From the NCBI RefSeq assembly GCF_006152065.1, contig NZ_VDFW01000002.1, forward strand, positions 1-64,000: 64,000 nt of DNA. The letters run 5' to 3'. The position numbers and the translations under genes were made by a program. Position 1 is the first letter of the stretch; each line of letters starts with the position of its first letter. The notes beneath the pieces are model-generated. The model was given only the letters and a program-made list of their open reading frames with translations, made no database searches and was not told the origin of the DNA. The DNA is from Amycolatopsis alkalitolerans (lineage in GTDB: Bacteria > Actinomycetota > Actinomycetes > Mycobacteriales > Pseudonocardiaceae). Shown in pieces: positions 25,857-34,592 of the stretch.

Positions 25857-26603
25857 GTGAACGAGACGATCCTGGTCACCGGCGGTACCGGCACCCTCGG
25901 CCGCGTCGTGGCGGAACGGTTGCTGGGTGACGGGCGCGAGGTGCGCGTGCTCAGCCGCAAGCCCGCGCCCGCGGGCACGCCCTACTCGTGGCGAACGGGG
26001 GACCTGAAGACGGGTGCCGGGATCGCCGAGGCGACCGAAGGCGTCGACACGATCGTGCACTGCGCCTCGAACCCGATGGGTGGGGACGTCGCGGCCACGC
26101 GGAACCTGATCGAGGCCACCCGTGGGGCGCACCTGGTGTACATCTCGATCGTCGGGATCGGCCAGATCCCCTTCTTGTACTACAACGCGAAGCTCGCGAC
26201 CGAGCGGCTCATCGAGAACTCCGGGTTGCCGTGGACGATCCTGCGTGCCACCCAGTTCCACGATCTCGTCGCCGGCTTCACCAAGGCCCAGCTCCGCCTG
26301 CCCGTCACCTTCACCCTCAAAGGCCGCTTCCAGCCGGTCGACGTCCGTGAGGTCGCCGACCGGCTGGTCGAGTTGGCGCTGGGGCAGCCCGCCGGTCGCG
26401 TGCCGGACATGGGCGGGCCCGAGGTGCGCGACTCGCGCGAACTCGCCAGGGCCTGCCTCGCCGCGGTCGGGCGGACCAAGCCGGTGGTCGCGCTTTCCTT
26501 ACCGGGCAAGGCGGCCAGGGCTTTCCGCGCCGGGGCGAACCTCACGCCCGCGCACGCCGACGGGAAGGTCACCTTCGAGCAGTACCTGTCGGAGCATAGC
26601 TGA
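25857..26603 (+). CDS. NAD(P)-binding protein, atypical SDR (NmrA-like)
   Basis: A 248-residue Rossmann protein with the nucleotide motif VTGGTGTLGRVVAERLL at the N-terminus. The YYNAKLATERLI segment stands where extended SDRs carry YxxxK, and GLPWTILRATQFHD is typical of the NmrA-like atypical group. It probably reduces or senses a nucleotide-bound small substrate; nothing identifies which. GTG 25857 follows GGGGGTACC. Its last 35 bases overlap the convergent prolyl oligopeptidase gene. Confidence 0.85.
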   Translation: MNETILVTGGTGTLGRVVAERLLGDGREVRVLSRKPAPAGTPYSWRTGDLKTGAGIAEATEGVDTIVHCASNPMGGDVAATRNLIEATRGAHLVYISIVGIGQIPFLYYNAKLATERLIENSGLPWTILRATQFHDLVAGFTKAQLRLPVTFTLKGRFQPVDVREVADRLVELALGQPAGRVPDMGGPEVRDSRELARACLAAVGRTKPVVALSLPGKAARAFRAGANLTPAHADGKVTFEQYLSEHS

Positions 26604-28599
26604 GCTGGGACCACAGGAACTCGAACAGCAACGCCCATTTCTGGGCCAGCTGCTCGTTGTCCGCGGCGGCGCCGTGCCCGCCCTCGATGTTCTCGTGGTA
26701 GCGCACCTGGTAATCCTGCTCGCGCATCTTCGCGACCATCTTCCTCGCGTGCCCGGGGTGTACCCGGTCGTCGCGAGTGGACGTCATGAACAGCGTCGGC
26801 GGGTAATCACGTCCACTGTGGACGTTCTGGTACGGCGAGTACTTCCTGATGTACTCCCACTGCGCCGGGTCGTCCGGGTCGCCGTACTCGGCCATCCACG
26901 ACGCGCCCGCGAGCAGCAGGTGGTAGCGGCGCATGTCCAGCAGCGGCACCTGGCACACGATCGCGCCGAAGAGCTCCGGGTACCGCGTCAGCATGACGCC
27001 CATCAGCAGGCCGCCGTTGCTTCCCCCGTGCGTGCCGAGCTTCTCCCGCGTCGTGATCCCGCGATCGATCAGATCCTTCGCCACCGCGGCGAAATCCTCG
27101 TACACGAGGTACCGGTTCTCCTTCATCGCCCGGGTATGCCACGAGGGCCCGTATTCGCCGCCACCGCGGATGTTCGCGAGCACATACGTTCCGCCACGGG
27201 CGATCCACCCGCGACCGAGCACCCCGCTGTAGTCGGGCAGCCGCGAGACCTCGAACCCGCCGTAGCCGGTCAGCAGCGTCGGCCCGCCCGCCGCTTTCGG
27301 CCGGACCACGAAGTACGGGATCTGGGTGCCGTCGGGGGAGGTGGCGAAGTACTGGCCGACCGTCGTCCCCTCGGCGTCGAACCGGGTGGGTGACTGCTTC
27401 AGGACCTCGGCCGGCCCGCCGACCTGCCCGTAGGACAGCGTCGGTGGCTCGGCGAAACCACTGGTGCTCAACAGGTATTCGTCGCTTTCAGCCGGATCGG
27501 TGTCCACGATCTCGGCGACGCCCAGTTCGGGCCCCGCGGGCATCGGCTCGCGGCGCCAGCCCTCGCCCGGCGTCAGCACGTGCAACCGGGTGCGCACGTC
27601 GGACAGTGTGGTGAGCAGCAGGTGGTTCCGCGTCCAGGCGTAGTCCTCGAGCGAGGTGCGGGCGTCCGGCTCGAACAGCACGGTCAGCTCGCGCCAACCC
27701 GCGAGGTAGCCGTCGAACGGGGCGGCGAGCAGGGTGCCCGCTTCGTACTCCCGCTCGTTGACCGTCCACGGTGAACGTGTCCGGATGAGCAGCCATTCGC
27801 GATGCACCGTCGTCTGCGCGTCCTCGGGCACATCGATGCGCACGAGGCCGTCGGGGGTGCGCAAGAACTTCTCGACCCGGTAGAAGTCCGGCGAGCTGCC
27901 CACGAAATCGCGTTCGAAGCCCGGCGTGGAATCGTGGTAGCCGAACGCCGAAACGTCCTCCGGCTTTCCTTCGTAGACGGTCACCGCCTTTTCCAGCGGG
28001 GTGCCGCGCTGCCATTCCTTGATCACTCGCGGATAGCCGGAGGTGGTCAGTGAACCTTCGCCGAAATCGGTGCCGACATAGATCAGGTTCTCGTCGATCC
28101 AGCCGACGCGGCTCTTGGCTTCGGGCAACTGGAATCCGTCCTCGACGAACTCGCGGCGATCGAGATCGAACTCGCGGACCACGGTCGCGTCGGCGCCGCC
28201 GCGCGAAAGTTCGATCAGCCCGAGCCGGTAGCCGGGCCGCAGCACGCTCGCGCTCTGCCAGACCCAGTTTTCGCGCTCCCGCTGGGCAAGCGCGTCGATG
28301 TCGAGCAGCACCTCCCAGTTCGGACGGTCCTTGCGGTATTCATCCAGAGTTGTGCGCCGCCACAACCCGCGCGGATTGCCGGCGTCCTGCCAGAAGTTGT
28401 AGAAGTATTCGCCGCGCCTGCGGATGTAGGGAATCCGATCATCGGCGTCGAGCACCTCGCGGATTTCCGTGCGCAGTCGCTCGAACCGTTCGCTTCCGGT
28501 CATCTCCTCGAGCGTCTCGGCGTTGCGGGCGCGCACCCAATCCAATGCCGCATCGCCGGTCACGTCCTCGAGCCACAGAAACGAGTCATCGTCAGCCAT
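26569..28599 (-). CDS. Prolyl oligopeptidase family serine peptidase (S9A)
   Basis: A 676-residue cytoplasmic peptidase that cleaves short peptides after proline. An N-terminal seven-bladed propeller (about 60-400) covers a C-terminal alpha/beta-hydrolase domain. The catalytic triad is visible: serine in GTHGGSNGGLLMG, aspartate in STRDDRVHPGHA and histidine in EGGHGAAAD. Length is near the family norm (about 690-710). No signal peptide is seen. It starts at ATG 28599 and converges on the NmrA-like gene with a 35-base overlap. Confidence 0.93.
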   Translation of the reverse strand: MADDDSFLWLEDVTGDAALDWVRARNAETLEEMTGSERFERLRTEIREVLDADDRIPYIRRRGEYFYNFWQDAGNPRGLWRRTTLDEYRKDRPNWEVLLDIDALAQRERENWVWQSASVLRPGYRLGLIELSRGGADATVVREFDLDRREFVEDGFQLPEAKSRVGWIDENLIYVGTDFGEGSLTTSGYPRVIKEWQRGTPLEKAVTVYEGKPEDVSAFGYHDSTPGFERDFVGSSPDFYRVEKFLRTPDGLVRIDVPEDAQTTVHREWLLIRTRSPWTVNEREYEAGTLLAAPFDGYLAGWRELTVLFEPDARTSLEDYAWTRNHLLLTTLSDVRTRLHVLTPGEGWRREPMPAGPELGVAEIVDTDPAESDEYLLSTSGFAEPPTLSYGQVGGPAEVLKQSPTRFDAEGTTVGQYFATSPDGTQIPYFVVRPKAAGGPTLLTGYGGFEVSRLPDYSGVLGRGWIARGGTYVLANIRGGGEYGPSWHTRAMKENRYLVYEDFAAVAKDLIDRGITTREKLGTHGGSNGGLLMGVMLTRYPELFGAIVCQVPLLDMRRYHLLLAGASWMAEYGDPDDPAQWEYIRKYSPYQNVHSGRDYPPTLFMTSTRDDRVHPGHARKMVAKMREQDYQVRYHENIEGGHGAAADNEQLAQKWALLFEFLWSQLSYAPTGTARR

Positions 28600-28823
28600 G
28601 CGGGACAGTGTGCCAGCTGAAGACGATTTTCAGGACAGGTTCGCCGACCATCGCCCGGATGGAAGAATCGCGCCCTGGGGCACCCGGTTCGACGGGGGTT
28701 TCCGGTTCTTCGCAACGCGTCACCCGGTCGGTCCAACCGGCGGTTCGCCCGGATCGTGGCTTTCGTCTTCGAGTGCCGGGCCCTAACCTGATGTGAACCA
28801 GATCACTACCCGGGAGGTGCTGG

Positions 28824-29252
28824 ATGAGGATCGCGGACGTCCTGCGCAACAAGGGCACGGCGGTCGCCACGGTCTCGCCACAGGCGACCGTCGCGCAGCT
28901 GCTGGCTGGGCTGGCCGAACACAACATCGGCGCCATGCCGGTGCTCGGCCCGGACGGGGTCGTGGGCATCGTCTCGGAACGGGACGTCGTGCGCAAGCTG
29001 CACGAACGCGGTGAAGGCCTGCTCTCGCGGCCCGTCTCGGAGATCATGACCACCGTCGTCGCCACCTGCACGCCACGGGACTCGGTGGACGACCTGAGCG
29101 TGCTGATGACCCAGCGCCGGGTCCGGCACGTTCCCGTGCTCGACGAGGGGCAACTCGCCGGCATCGTGAGTATCGGTGACGTCGTGAAGACCCGCATGGA
29201 GGAACTCGAAGCCACTCACGAGCAGCTCCAGGCCTACATCGCGCACGGTTGA
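28824..29252 (+). CDS. Tandem CBS-domain protein
   Basis: A 142-residue protein made of two CBS motifs (about 8-60, ending GIVSERDVVRKL, and 72-130, ending GIVSIGDVVK), which together form one Bateman module that binds adenine nucleotides or similar ligands. There is no attached enzyme or membrane domain, so it is a stand-alone sensor whose partner is unknown. GGGAGG lies eight bases before ATG 28824. The 3' end overlaps the convergent DUF2293 gene by 19 bases. Confidence 0.9.
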   Translation: MRIADVLRNKGTAVATVSPQATVAQLLAGLAEHNIGAMPVLGPDGVVGIVSERDVVRKLHERGEGLLSRPVSEIMTTVVATCTPRDSVDDLSVLMTQRRVRHVPVLDEGQLAGIVSIGDVVKTRMEELEATHEQLQAYIAHG

Positions 29253-30304
29253 CCGCGCTCCCACAGCGCCAGCACACGATCGATATCGGCCCGGATGGCT
29301 TCCCGCGCCTCGTCGCGGGGCATCCCGGCCATGAGCATCGCGTCGTATCCGGTGTCCTCGTGGCGGATCGACGCGACCACGGCGAGCCGGACGGCCTCCT
29401 CGTCCAGCGCGCGGCCGGCCGCGGACCTGCCCACCCGCCCGCTGCCCCGGGCGCCCGCATGCTCCGCGATCGCGTGTGCGCGGCCGGTTGCGCACCCAGG
29501 GAACAGCCGGCGGATCTCCGCGGCCATCGCGGCCTGGAACTCCACGTCCTGCTCGGCGCGGCGGACGGCATCTCGTTCGCGGCGGCGGGCGCGGACCTCC
29601 TCGTCGGCGAGGCACTGGCTCTCGGCCCGTTCGAGCGCCGCGCGCTCGACCAGGAGCCCTTGCCGCTCATAGCGTTTACGGCGCTTGTTGAACCGCATCA
29701 CGAGTACGGCGAGAGTGCTTTCCTTCTTCGCGCGCCGGGACAGCGCCGCGTTGCCCGAGGGCAGGAACACCAGATGGCCGAAGTCCGCGCACGGCAGGCA
29801 CAGCGGCTGGTCGCCGTCGAGGTGCATCCATTCGCCCGCCGCGCCCTCGGTCCCGCAACCGGCGCACGTCCAGTCGTTCAGGGGTGAGACGGCGACGAGG
29901 TCCGGCGCCTGGTTCTGCCGGGTTTCGAGGCGCTCGCGCTGCTTGCCCGACAGCTCCGGCGACATCCAATGCGTGCGGAAGATCCGTTGCAGCGCCTCGT
30001 TTTCGGAGAAGACGAGGGGGCGCCGGTCTCTCGTTCCGGCCAGGTATCCGGCTTCGCCCGGCTGCAGTCCCCGCTCGCGGGCCCAGTCGCGCAGGTACTC
30101 GAATGCCGTCAGCACCTTCGTTTCGTCCACCGGGAGCACGCCGGCCAAGGCGCCCGGGCGCCCGCCTCGCCACTCCCGCACGGCGATTGGGGACAGCCAC
30201 CGCAAACCCGTCAGCACCTCGACCGGCGCCACGTACTTGGTGTTGCGCAGCAACGACTCCGCGACGTCCACGACCCGGCGCTGGAGTTTCGGCTGATCGG
30301 CCAT
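29234..30304 (-). CDS. DUF2293 protein with a zinc-ribbon-like motif
   Basis: A 356-residue protein of unknown function. A cysteine cluster CAGC ... CLPC (about residues 145-170) suggests a zinc ribbon. A charged, arginine-rich helix (about 200-260) follows. The C-terminal 85 residues match DUF2293 (IRRLFPGC, RGSGRVGRSAAGRALDEEAV, DEAREAIRADIDRVL). A nucleic-acid role is conceivable from the ribbon and basic charge but is not shown. ATG 30304 is the start. Confidence 0.8.
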   Translation of the reverse strand: MADQPKLQRRVVDVAESLLRNTKYVAPVEVLTGLRWLSPIAVREWRGGRPGALAGVLPVDETKVLTAFEYLRDWARERGLQPGEAGYLAGTRDRRPLVFSENEALQRIFRTHWMSPELSGKQRERLETRQNQAPDLVAVSPLNDWTCAGCGTEGAAGEWMHLDGDQPLCLPCADFGHLVFLPSGNAALSRRAKKESTLAVLVMRFNKRRKRYERQGLLVERAALERAESQCLADEEVRARRRERDAVRRAEQDVEFQAAMAAEIRRLFPGCATGRAHAIAEHAGARGSGRVGRSAAGRALDEEAVRLAVVASIRHEDTGYDAMLMAGMPRDEAREAIRADIDRVLALWERGQPCAM

Positions 30305-30324
30305 GGCCGGGCAGTTTACCGGGG

Positions 30325-30972
30325 TCAGTGCTGCGCGAGACCGGTCCGGTAGGCGAACGCCACGGCCTGGGCCCGGTCACGCAGACCTGCCTTCGCGAAC
30401 AGGTGGTTCACATGCGTCTTGACCGTCGCCTCGCTGATGAAGAGCGTTCGCGCGATCTCCGTATTGGACAGGCCGCCCGCGATCAGCCGGAGTACCTCGA
30501 CCTCGCGTGCGGTGAGCCCGCCGACCTCCGGTGTGCGCGGCGCCTGTGCCCGACTCGCTGCCTCGACGAGCCGCCGCTGCAACTCCGAATCCACTGTGGA
30601 CACCCCGCTGGCGGCTGAGCGCAGCGCCCGCGCGATCGACTCCGCGTCGGCGTCCTTGGTGAGGTAACCCCGCGCGCCGGCGCGCAGCGCGGACAGTAGG
30701 GAGTCGTCGTCGGCGTAGGTGGTCAGGACCACCACTTCGGTATCGGGATGTTCGGCGCGGACGCGAGCCGTCGCGGCCACCCCGTCGCAGCGCGGCATCC
30801 GCAGGTCCACGAGCAGCACGTCGGGTTCGTGCTCGGCCACGAGCCGCACCGCCTCGATCCCGTCGGCCGCGGCGCCCACGACATCGATTTCGGGCAGCAA
30901 CCCGAGCAACGTCATCAGGCCCTCGCGGACCACGGCCTGGTCGTCGGCCAAGACCACACGCAGCGGTTTCAC
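30325..30972 (-). CDS. NarL/LuxR-family response regulator
   Basis: A 215-residue DNA-binding response regulator. The receiver domain has the acidic pair in LADDQAVVREG, the phosphoacceptor aspartate in LLVDLRMP, and KDAD for the conserved lysine. The C-terminal LuxR helix-turn-helix contains LTAREVEVLRLIAGGLSN and ATVKTHVNHLF. I chose GTG 30972, which overlaps the histidine kinase stop by four bases (GTGA), over an ATG at 30999 that would sit inside the kinase gene. It is the partner of that kinase. Confidence 0.93.
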   Translation of the reverse strand: MKPLRVVLADDQAVVREGLMTLLGLLPEIDVVGAAADGIEAVRLVAEHEPDVLLVDLRMPRCDGVAATARVRAEHPDTEVVVLTTYADDDSLLSALRAGARGYLTKDADAESIARALRSAASGVSTVDSELQRRLVEAASRAQAPRTPEVGGLTAREVEVLRLIAGGLSNTEIARTLFISEATVKTHVNHLFAKAGLRDRAQAVAFAYRTGLAQH

Positions 30973-32099
30973 GCCGGTACCGTCAGCTGTACCCGCCATC
31001 CATCCTCCCCCGGTCCCGTGGCGAGCCGCCCGCCGAGCTGCTCGGCCCGCTCGCGCATCCCCCGTAGACCGTAACCCGGCGACGTGCCCGGCGCGGGCCG
31101 CTTGCCCTGCTGGTCGAGGACGGTCACCTCGACTTCGCCGGCCGAGTAGGCCAGTTCGACCCGCACACGGGCGCCCGGCGCGTGCTTACGGGTGTTGGAC
31201 AGCGCCTCCTGCACGGCCCGCAGCAGCGTGGTACTGGTGGCCGCGTCTATTGCGCGAGGCTCACCGCGCACGGTCAGCGCCGCGGGCGCGCTCGTGTCGA
31301 GCCGGTAGCCCGCGAGCAGGTCCTCGATCGCGCGCTCCAGCGGCACCGGATCGTCGCGCAGGGCGGCGACGGCCTGCCGTGCTTCGCCCAGGCCGTCGGC
31401 GGCGAGTTGCTGTGCGCGTTCGATCTGCGCGAGCGCCTCGGCGCTCGCCCCGTCCCGGATCAGCATCAGGCGCGCGCCCTGCAGGTTGAGGGCGAGCCCG
31501 GACAGTGAGTGGGCGAGGACGTCGTGCAGTTCGCGGGCGATCCTGGCGCGCTCGGCGAGCGCGGCGGCGAGCGCGTGCTCCTCGGCGGCGGTGCGGGCAC
31601 GGGCCAGCGCGAGCTCGGTCTGCTCGAGGCGGGCTACCCGGTCGCGGCGGTTGAGCCCCAGCAGGATCACGACCGCGATCAGCGAGATGTCGAGCAGCGC
31701 GTTCCGCAGGGTCACGTCGTAGCGCAGGAACAGGGCGGTCGTCGTGCCCGCCATGACCAGCCCGATCGCGAGCGCCGTCCAGAGCGACACGAACCGTGAC
31801 GCGTAGAAGATCGTGGTGAACACGACGACCGAGACGAGCGAAGCGGGATGCAGCACCCACAGCGTCCCGCTCGCGGCGGCGAGGACGATCAGCCCGGCGG
31901 GCAGGAGCCAGGCGGGCTTGGACGGCAGCCACAGCATCGGCAGCGAGGCGACGAGCGCGACCGCCGCCAGCGGCCAGGTCAGCGGCGTGTACCGCGGGGC
32001 CGTGCTGATCAGCGGGATGAGCACGAGCAGCCAGCGCAGCGAGTCCAGCGCGAGGGAGTACCGCTCCCGCCTGATGCCGGGCGTCATGCCGTTCAGCAT
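30969..32099 (-). CDS. Membrane histidine kinase (HPK7/NarX-like HisKA_3)
   Basis: A 376-residue sensor kinase with five or six N-terminal membrane helices (about 18-150) and almost no extracellular loop, so it senses the membrane or an intramembrane partner. The HisKA_3 domain holds the phosphohistidine in ARELHDVLAHSLS, and the ATPase domain has the N-box ALSNTRKHA and glycine motif GYGLRGMRERA. It lies between a membrane protein (3 bases upstream) and its response regulator (4-base overlap). Confidence 0.92.
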   Translation of the reverse strand: MLNGMTPGIRRERYSLALDSLRWLLVLIPLISTAPRYTPLTWPLAAVALVASLPMLWLPSKPAWLLPAGLIVLAAASGTLWVLHPASLVSVVVFTTIFYASRFVSLWTALAIGLVMAGTTTALFLRYDVTLRNALLDISLIAVVILLGLNRRDRVARLEQTELALARARTAAEEHALAAALAERARIARELHDVLAHSLSGLALNLQGARLMLIRDGASAEALAQIERAQQLAADGLGEARQAVAALRDDPVPLERAIEDLLAGYRLDTSAPAALTVRGEPRAIDAATSTTLLRAVQEALSNTRKHAPGARVRVELAYSAGEVEVTVLDQQGKRPAPGTSPGYGLRGMRERAEQLGGRLATGPGEDGWRVQLTVPA

Positions 32100-32102
32100 G
32101 CC

Positions 32103-32600
32103 TCAGCTTGGGGCGGTCTCGGACCTGCTGGCGGCGATCGGGAGGTCGCGGCGGCGTGCCCGGTGGTAGATGAGCGCGTTCTGGACGCCGATGCTCACAC
32201 CGAGCGAGAGGAGAGTGGACGACGAGGTCAGCGGGCCCGTGAGTCCCATCTTCACCCCGGCGAGGGCGAACCCGATCCGGATCGCGATCGTCACGAGCCA
32301 CAACGCGAGGGTCACCGCCGTGCCCTTCTGGAAGGCGTAGCCGTCGCGGGTGTCCAGATGCGTGCTCGCGCCGCGCGCGATGCCGAGCGCCAGCAGCACC
32401 AGCAGGTCGGCCGCGAACAGGCCGATCTCGCCCCCGGACGCGGTGGGCAGGGCGCGGGCGGAGTTCAGCACGCCGAGGACCAGCAGGATGCCCGGGAACA
32501 GGACCAGACCGCGCACGGTGATGGTGCTGCCCCGCTGTTGCCGGTACACCACGCGCCACACCACGAACGCGGCGATCACGATATACAGCACGATCTCCAT
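32103..32600 (-). CDS. Small multi-pass membrane protein
   Basis: A 165-residue protein with about four to five predicted membrane helices, beginning MEIVLYIVIAAFVVWRVVY and with a DUF1453/CcdC-like feel. The function is unknown. It is the first gene of a three-gene operon with the kinase and regulator, which start three bases later, so it could be the sensed partner or a target of the system. Confidence 0.75.
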   Translation of the reverse strand: MEIVLYIVIAAFVVWRVVYRQQRGSTITVRGLVLFPGILLVLGVLNSARALPTASGGEIGLFAADLLVLLALGIARGASTHLDTRDGYAFQKGTAVTLALWLVTIAIRIGFALAGVKMGLTGPLTSSSTLLSLGVSIGVQNALIYHRARRRDLPIAASRSETAPS

Positions 32601-32694
32601 GCGTTCCAGCCTCGACCGCGCTCGCCCGGTGCGCGTCGGCTTCCGGGTGGCTTCCGGGTTGATCGCGGCTCAACCCCAGGGTGGAGTACCCGGT

Positions 32695-32721
32695 TTGTCC
32701 ACAACACCCCGGTTATCCACA
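32695..32721. promoter_or_regulatory. Pair of perfect DnaA boxes before the DUF4192 gene
   Basis: TTGTCCACA (32695-32703) and TTATCCACA (32713-32721) lie in the same orientation 18 bases apart, 50-80 bases before GTG 32773. Both match accepted DnaA-box forms. They could titrate DnaA or regulate the gene. No AT-rich unwinding region is present, so this is not an origin. Confidence 0.55.
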
Positions 32722-32772
32722 GGCTGTCCATTTTCTTTCCCGCCACGGCCCGTCATCCGCCATTGTGGAGTG

Positions 32773-33834
32773 GTGACCACCACCACGCAGATCCTTCCTG
32801 ACGGCACCCCCTGCATCAGCCTCCGCGACCCGGCACAGATCATCGCGTCCGTGCCGCCGCTGCTCGGGTTCCGCCCCGAGAACTCCGTCGTCGTGCTCGG
32901 GCTCGGCGGTGCCGACGGCACGCGAGTGCGGCCGGTCGTCCGTCTCGACATACCGGCCGCGATGCACGAGCCGGACGCCGTGCGGGCGTTACAGCAGGTA
33001 TTCGACGAGAATCCGGTGAAAGCAGCCCTGATCGTCCTCATCGGACACCGTCCCGGGCAATCGCCGCCGTCCGAAGGGCCGCCGCACCGGCGGTTCGTCG
33101 AGTCGCTGTGCGCGAAGCTCGGTCCGCGCGTGCCGTATGCCGTGTGGGCGGCGGAGATCCGTGAGGGAGCGCGCTGGTGCGCGTACCACAGCGAGGAAAG
33201 CGGCGTGCTCCCGGACGACACCAGCACGGTGACCGCGGCAGTCTTCACAGCGGGTGGCAAAGTGACGTTCGAGAGCCGGGAGGAGCTGGCGGCCCAGCTG
33301 GCGCCGGATGACGTCGAAGCCGTGGCCAGGCGCGCGAAACTGGTGACAGCGGCGGTGAACGCGCTCGACCCTTCGGTGAGCCCGGAACGTCTGCTGTCGG
33401 CACAGCTGGCGCTCGTCCGTTCCGCGCTGGAGCGCGTACGGCGTGGCCATCTGTCCTTTTCGGACGGCGAGATCGTCGGGCTGGCACTGGCGCTGTCCAA
33501 TACTGGCGTCCGCGACGCTTGCCTGGCGCTGGCCCGGGTCCCGCACGTCAGCAGTGATGCGGAGCGGCTTTGGCTGGAGCTGGTCCGCCGCATGCCGGCG
33601 CCGGAACGCAGCGAGGCGGCGGTCCTGTTGAGCTACTTCGCGTACCTTCGCGGCGAAGGCGCGCTGGCCGGAATCGCCGCGGACAACGCACTGGACGCCA
33701 ACCCGCGCAACGTACTCGCCGATCTGCTTTCGTGCTGCCTCGTCACCGGTCTCCCACCGGAGCGGCTCCACGGCCTCGCCTGCACGGAGGATCCCGACCT
33801 CCTGTGCCCGGAATCCGCCGGGAGCGAGAAGTGA
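32773..33834 (+). CDS. DUF4192 family protein
   Basis: A 353-residue protein of an actinobacterial family of unknown function. Typical phrases are LRDPAQIIASVPPLLGFRPENSVVVLGLGG at the start (spread over residues 17-46), WAAEIREGARWCAY in the middle, and a helical C-terminal half with ADNALDANPRNVLADLL. No catalytic motif is evident. GTG 32773 is used; a CATTGT box ends six bases before it, weakly suggesting a leaderless start. Two DnaA boxes lie in the promoter. Confidence 0.85.
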   Translation: MTTTTQILPDGTPCISLRDPAQIIASVPPLLGFRPENSVVVLGLGGADGTRVRPVVRLDIPAAMHEPDAVRALQQVFDENPVKAALIVLIGHRPGQSPPSEGPPHRRFVESLCAKLGPRVPYAVWAAEIREGARWCAYHSEESGVLPDDTSTVTAAVFTAGGKVTFESREELAAQLAPDDVEAVARRAKLVTAAVNALDPSVSPERLLSAQLALVRSALERVRRGHLSFSDGEIVGLALALSNTGVRDACLALARVPHVSSDAERLWLELVRRMPAPERSEAAVLLSYFAYLRGEGALAGIAADNALDANPRNVLADLLSCCLVTGLPPERLHGLACTEDPDLLCPESAGSEK

Positions 33835-33878
33835 CGGCTCCTCCCGGCAGCGGGGTATACGGCGGGACCGTGCCCCGC

Positions 33879-34151
33879 CCCGCCGCGACCTCGTGGGGAC
33901 CCGCGACCTCGTGGGAACCCTTGGCGCCCGGGCCTCGACCTCGTAGAGACCGCGCCCGCGACCCGGCTGCGACCCTGTGGCGGCCTGGCTACGATCCTGC
34001 CGCGGCCCGGCTGCGATGGGGTGGCGGCGCTGGCGCGTCTTGGTGGCGACCCCGCCGCGATCCCTTGGCGATCCTGCCGCGTCCTCGCGGGGCACCTGGC
34101 CGCGATCTCGTGGGACCCGGCTGTGTCGTCATGGCGACTCGGCTGCGGGTT
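33879..34151. repeat. Left part of a degenerate 21-22 bp tandem repeat array
   Basis: About a dozen units close to CCCGGCTGCGATCCNGTGGCGA follow each other with lengths of 18-23 bases, most of them 22. The region lies after the DUF4192 gene and has no supportable gene; open frames here are by-products of the repeat and high GC. Confidence 0.75.
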
Positions 34152-34383
34152 CTAGTGTTTCGTGATCTTGTTGTTTTTGCGCGCGGGTGTGTTTGTTTGC
34201 CAGGGTGCTGAGTTGGCTCTTGGCGTCGCTGAGTTGGCTCGGGGCGTTATCGAGTTGGCCGGCCGCTGTCGCCGGGGGCAAAGTCAGCGACCGGACCGGC
34301 CAACTCGACACCGCAGCGGACAAACCCAACGACCCAACGGGCAAACACGGCAACGTAAACCGGACAGGATCACACGACACTAG
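34152..34383. mobile_element. 232-bp MITE-like element with CTAG terminal inverted repeats
   Basis: The ends CTAGTGTTTCGTGATC (34152-34167) and GATCACACGACACTAG (34368-34383) are inverted repeats matching at 13 of 16 positions. The interior differs in composition from the flanks, with T/G-rich then A/C-rich arms, three 21-base units beginning GAGTTGGC (34210, 34231, 34252), and a perfect 13-bp hairpin TCGAGTTGGCCGG (34250-34262) / CCGGCCAACTCGA (34296-34308). The same repeat array continues on both sides, so the element appears to have inserted into it. No transposase is encoded. A clear target duplication is not seen. Confidence 0.6.
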
Positions 34384-34550
34384 TGGGCATCCAGCGCCGA
34401 CCCGTTGCTACTCGGCTGCGATCCGTGGGCACCCGGCCGCGACCCGTTGCCACCCGGCTGTCCTCGTGGCCACCCGGCTGCGATCCGTTGCCCCTCGGCT
34501 GTCCTCGTAGGCACCCAGCCCCGACCCGTTGCCACTCGGCCCTGTCCGGG
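34384..34550. repeat. Right part of the degenerate 21-bp repeat array
   Basis: Seven to eight units near CCCGGCTGCGATCCGTTGCCA (20-21 bases) run to about 34550. They share the consensus with the array left of the 232-bp element. The rest of the gap to the galE stop (34551-34592) shows nothing. Confidence 0.75.
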
Positions 34551-34592
34551 TTACAGGCCTGCGCGCGACGGAGCTTTGGCCGTCGGATCTGG

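Noticed and set aside
32695-32721. Replication origin
   Set aside because: Only two DnaA boxes, no AT-rich stretch, and none of the usual oriC neighbours dnaA, dnaN or gyrB.
34162-34510. Small open frames inside and beside the 232-bp element
   Set aside because: They have no ribosome sites or conserved motifs, and the sequence is explained by repeats and inverted repeats.
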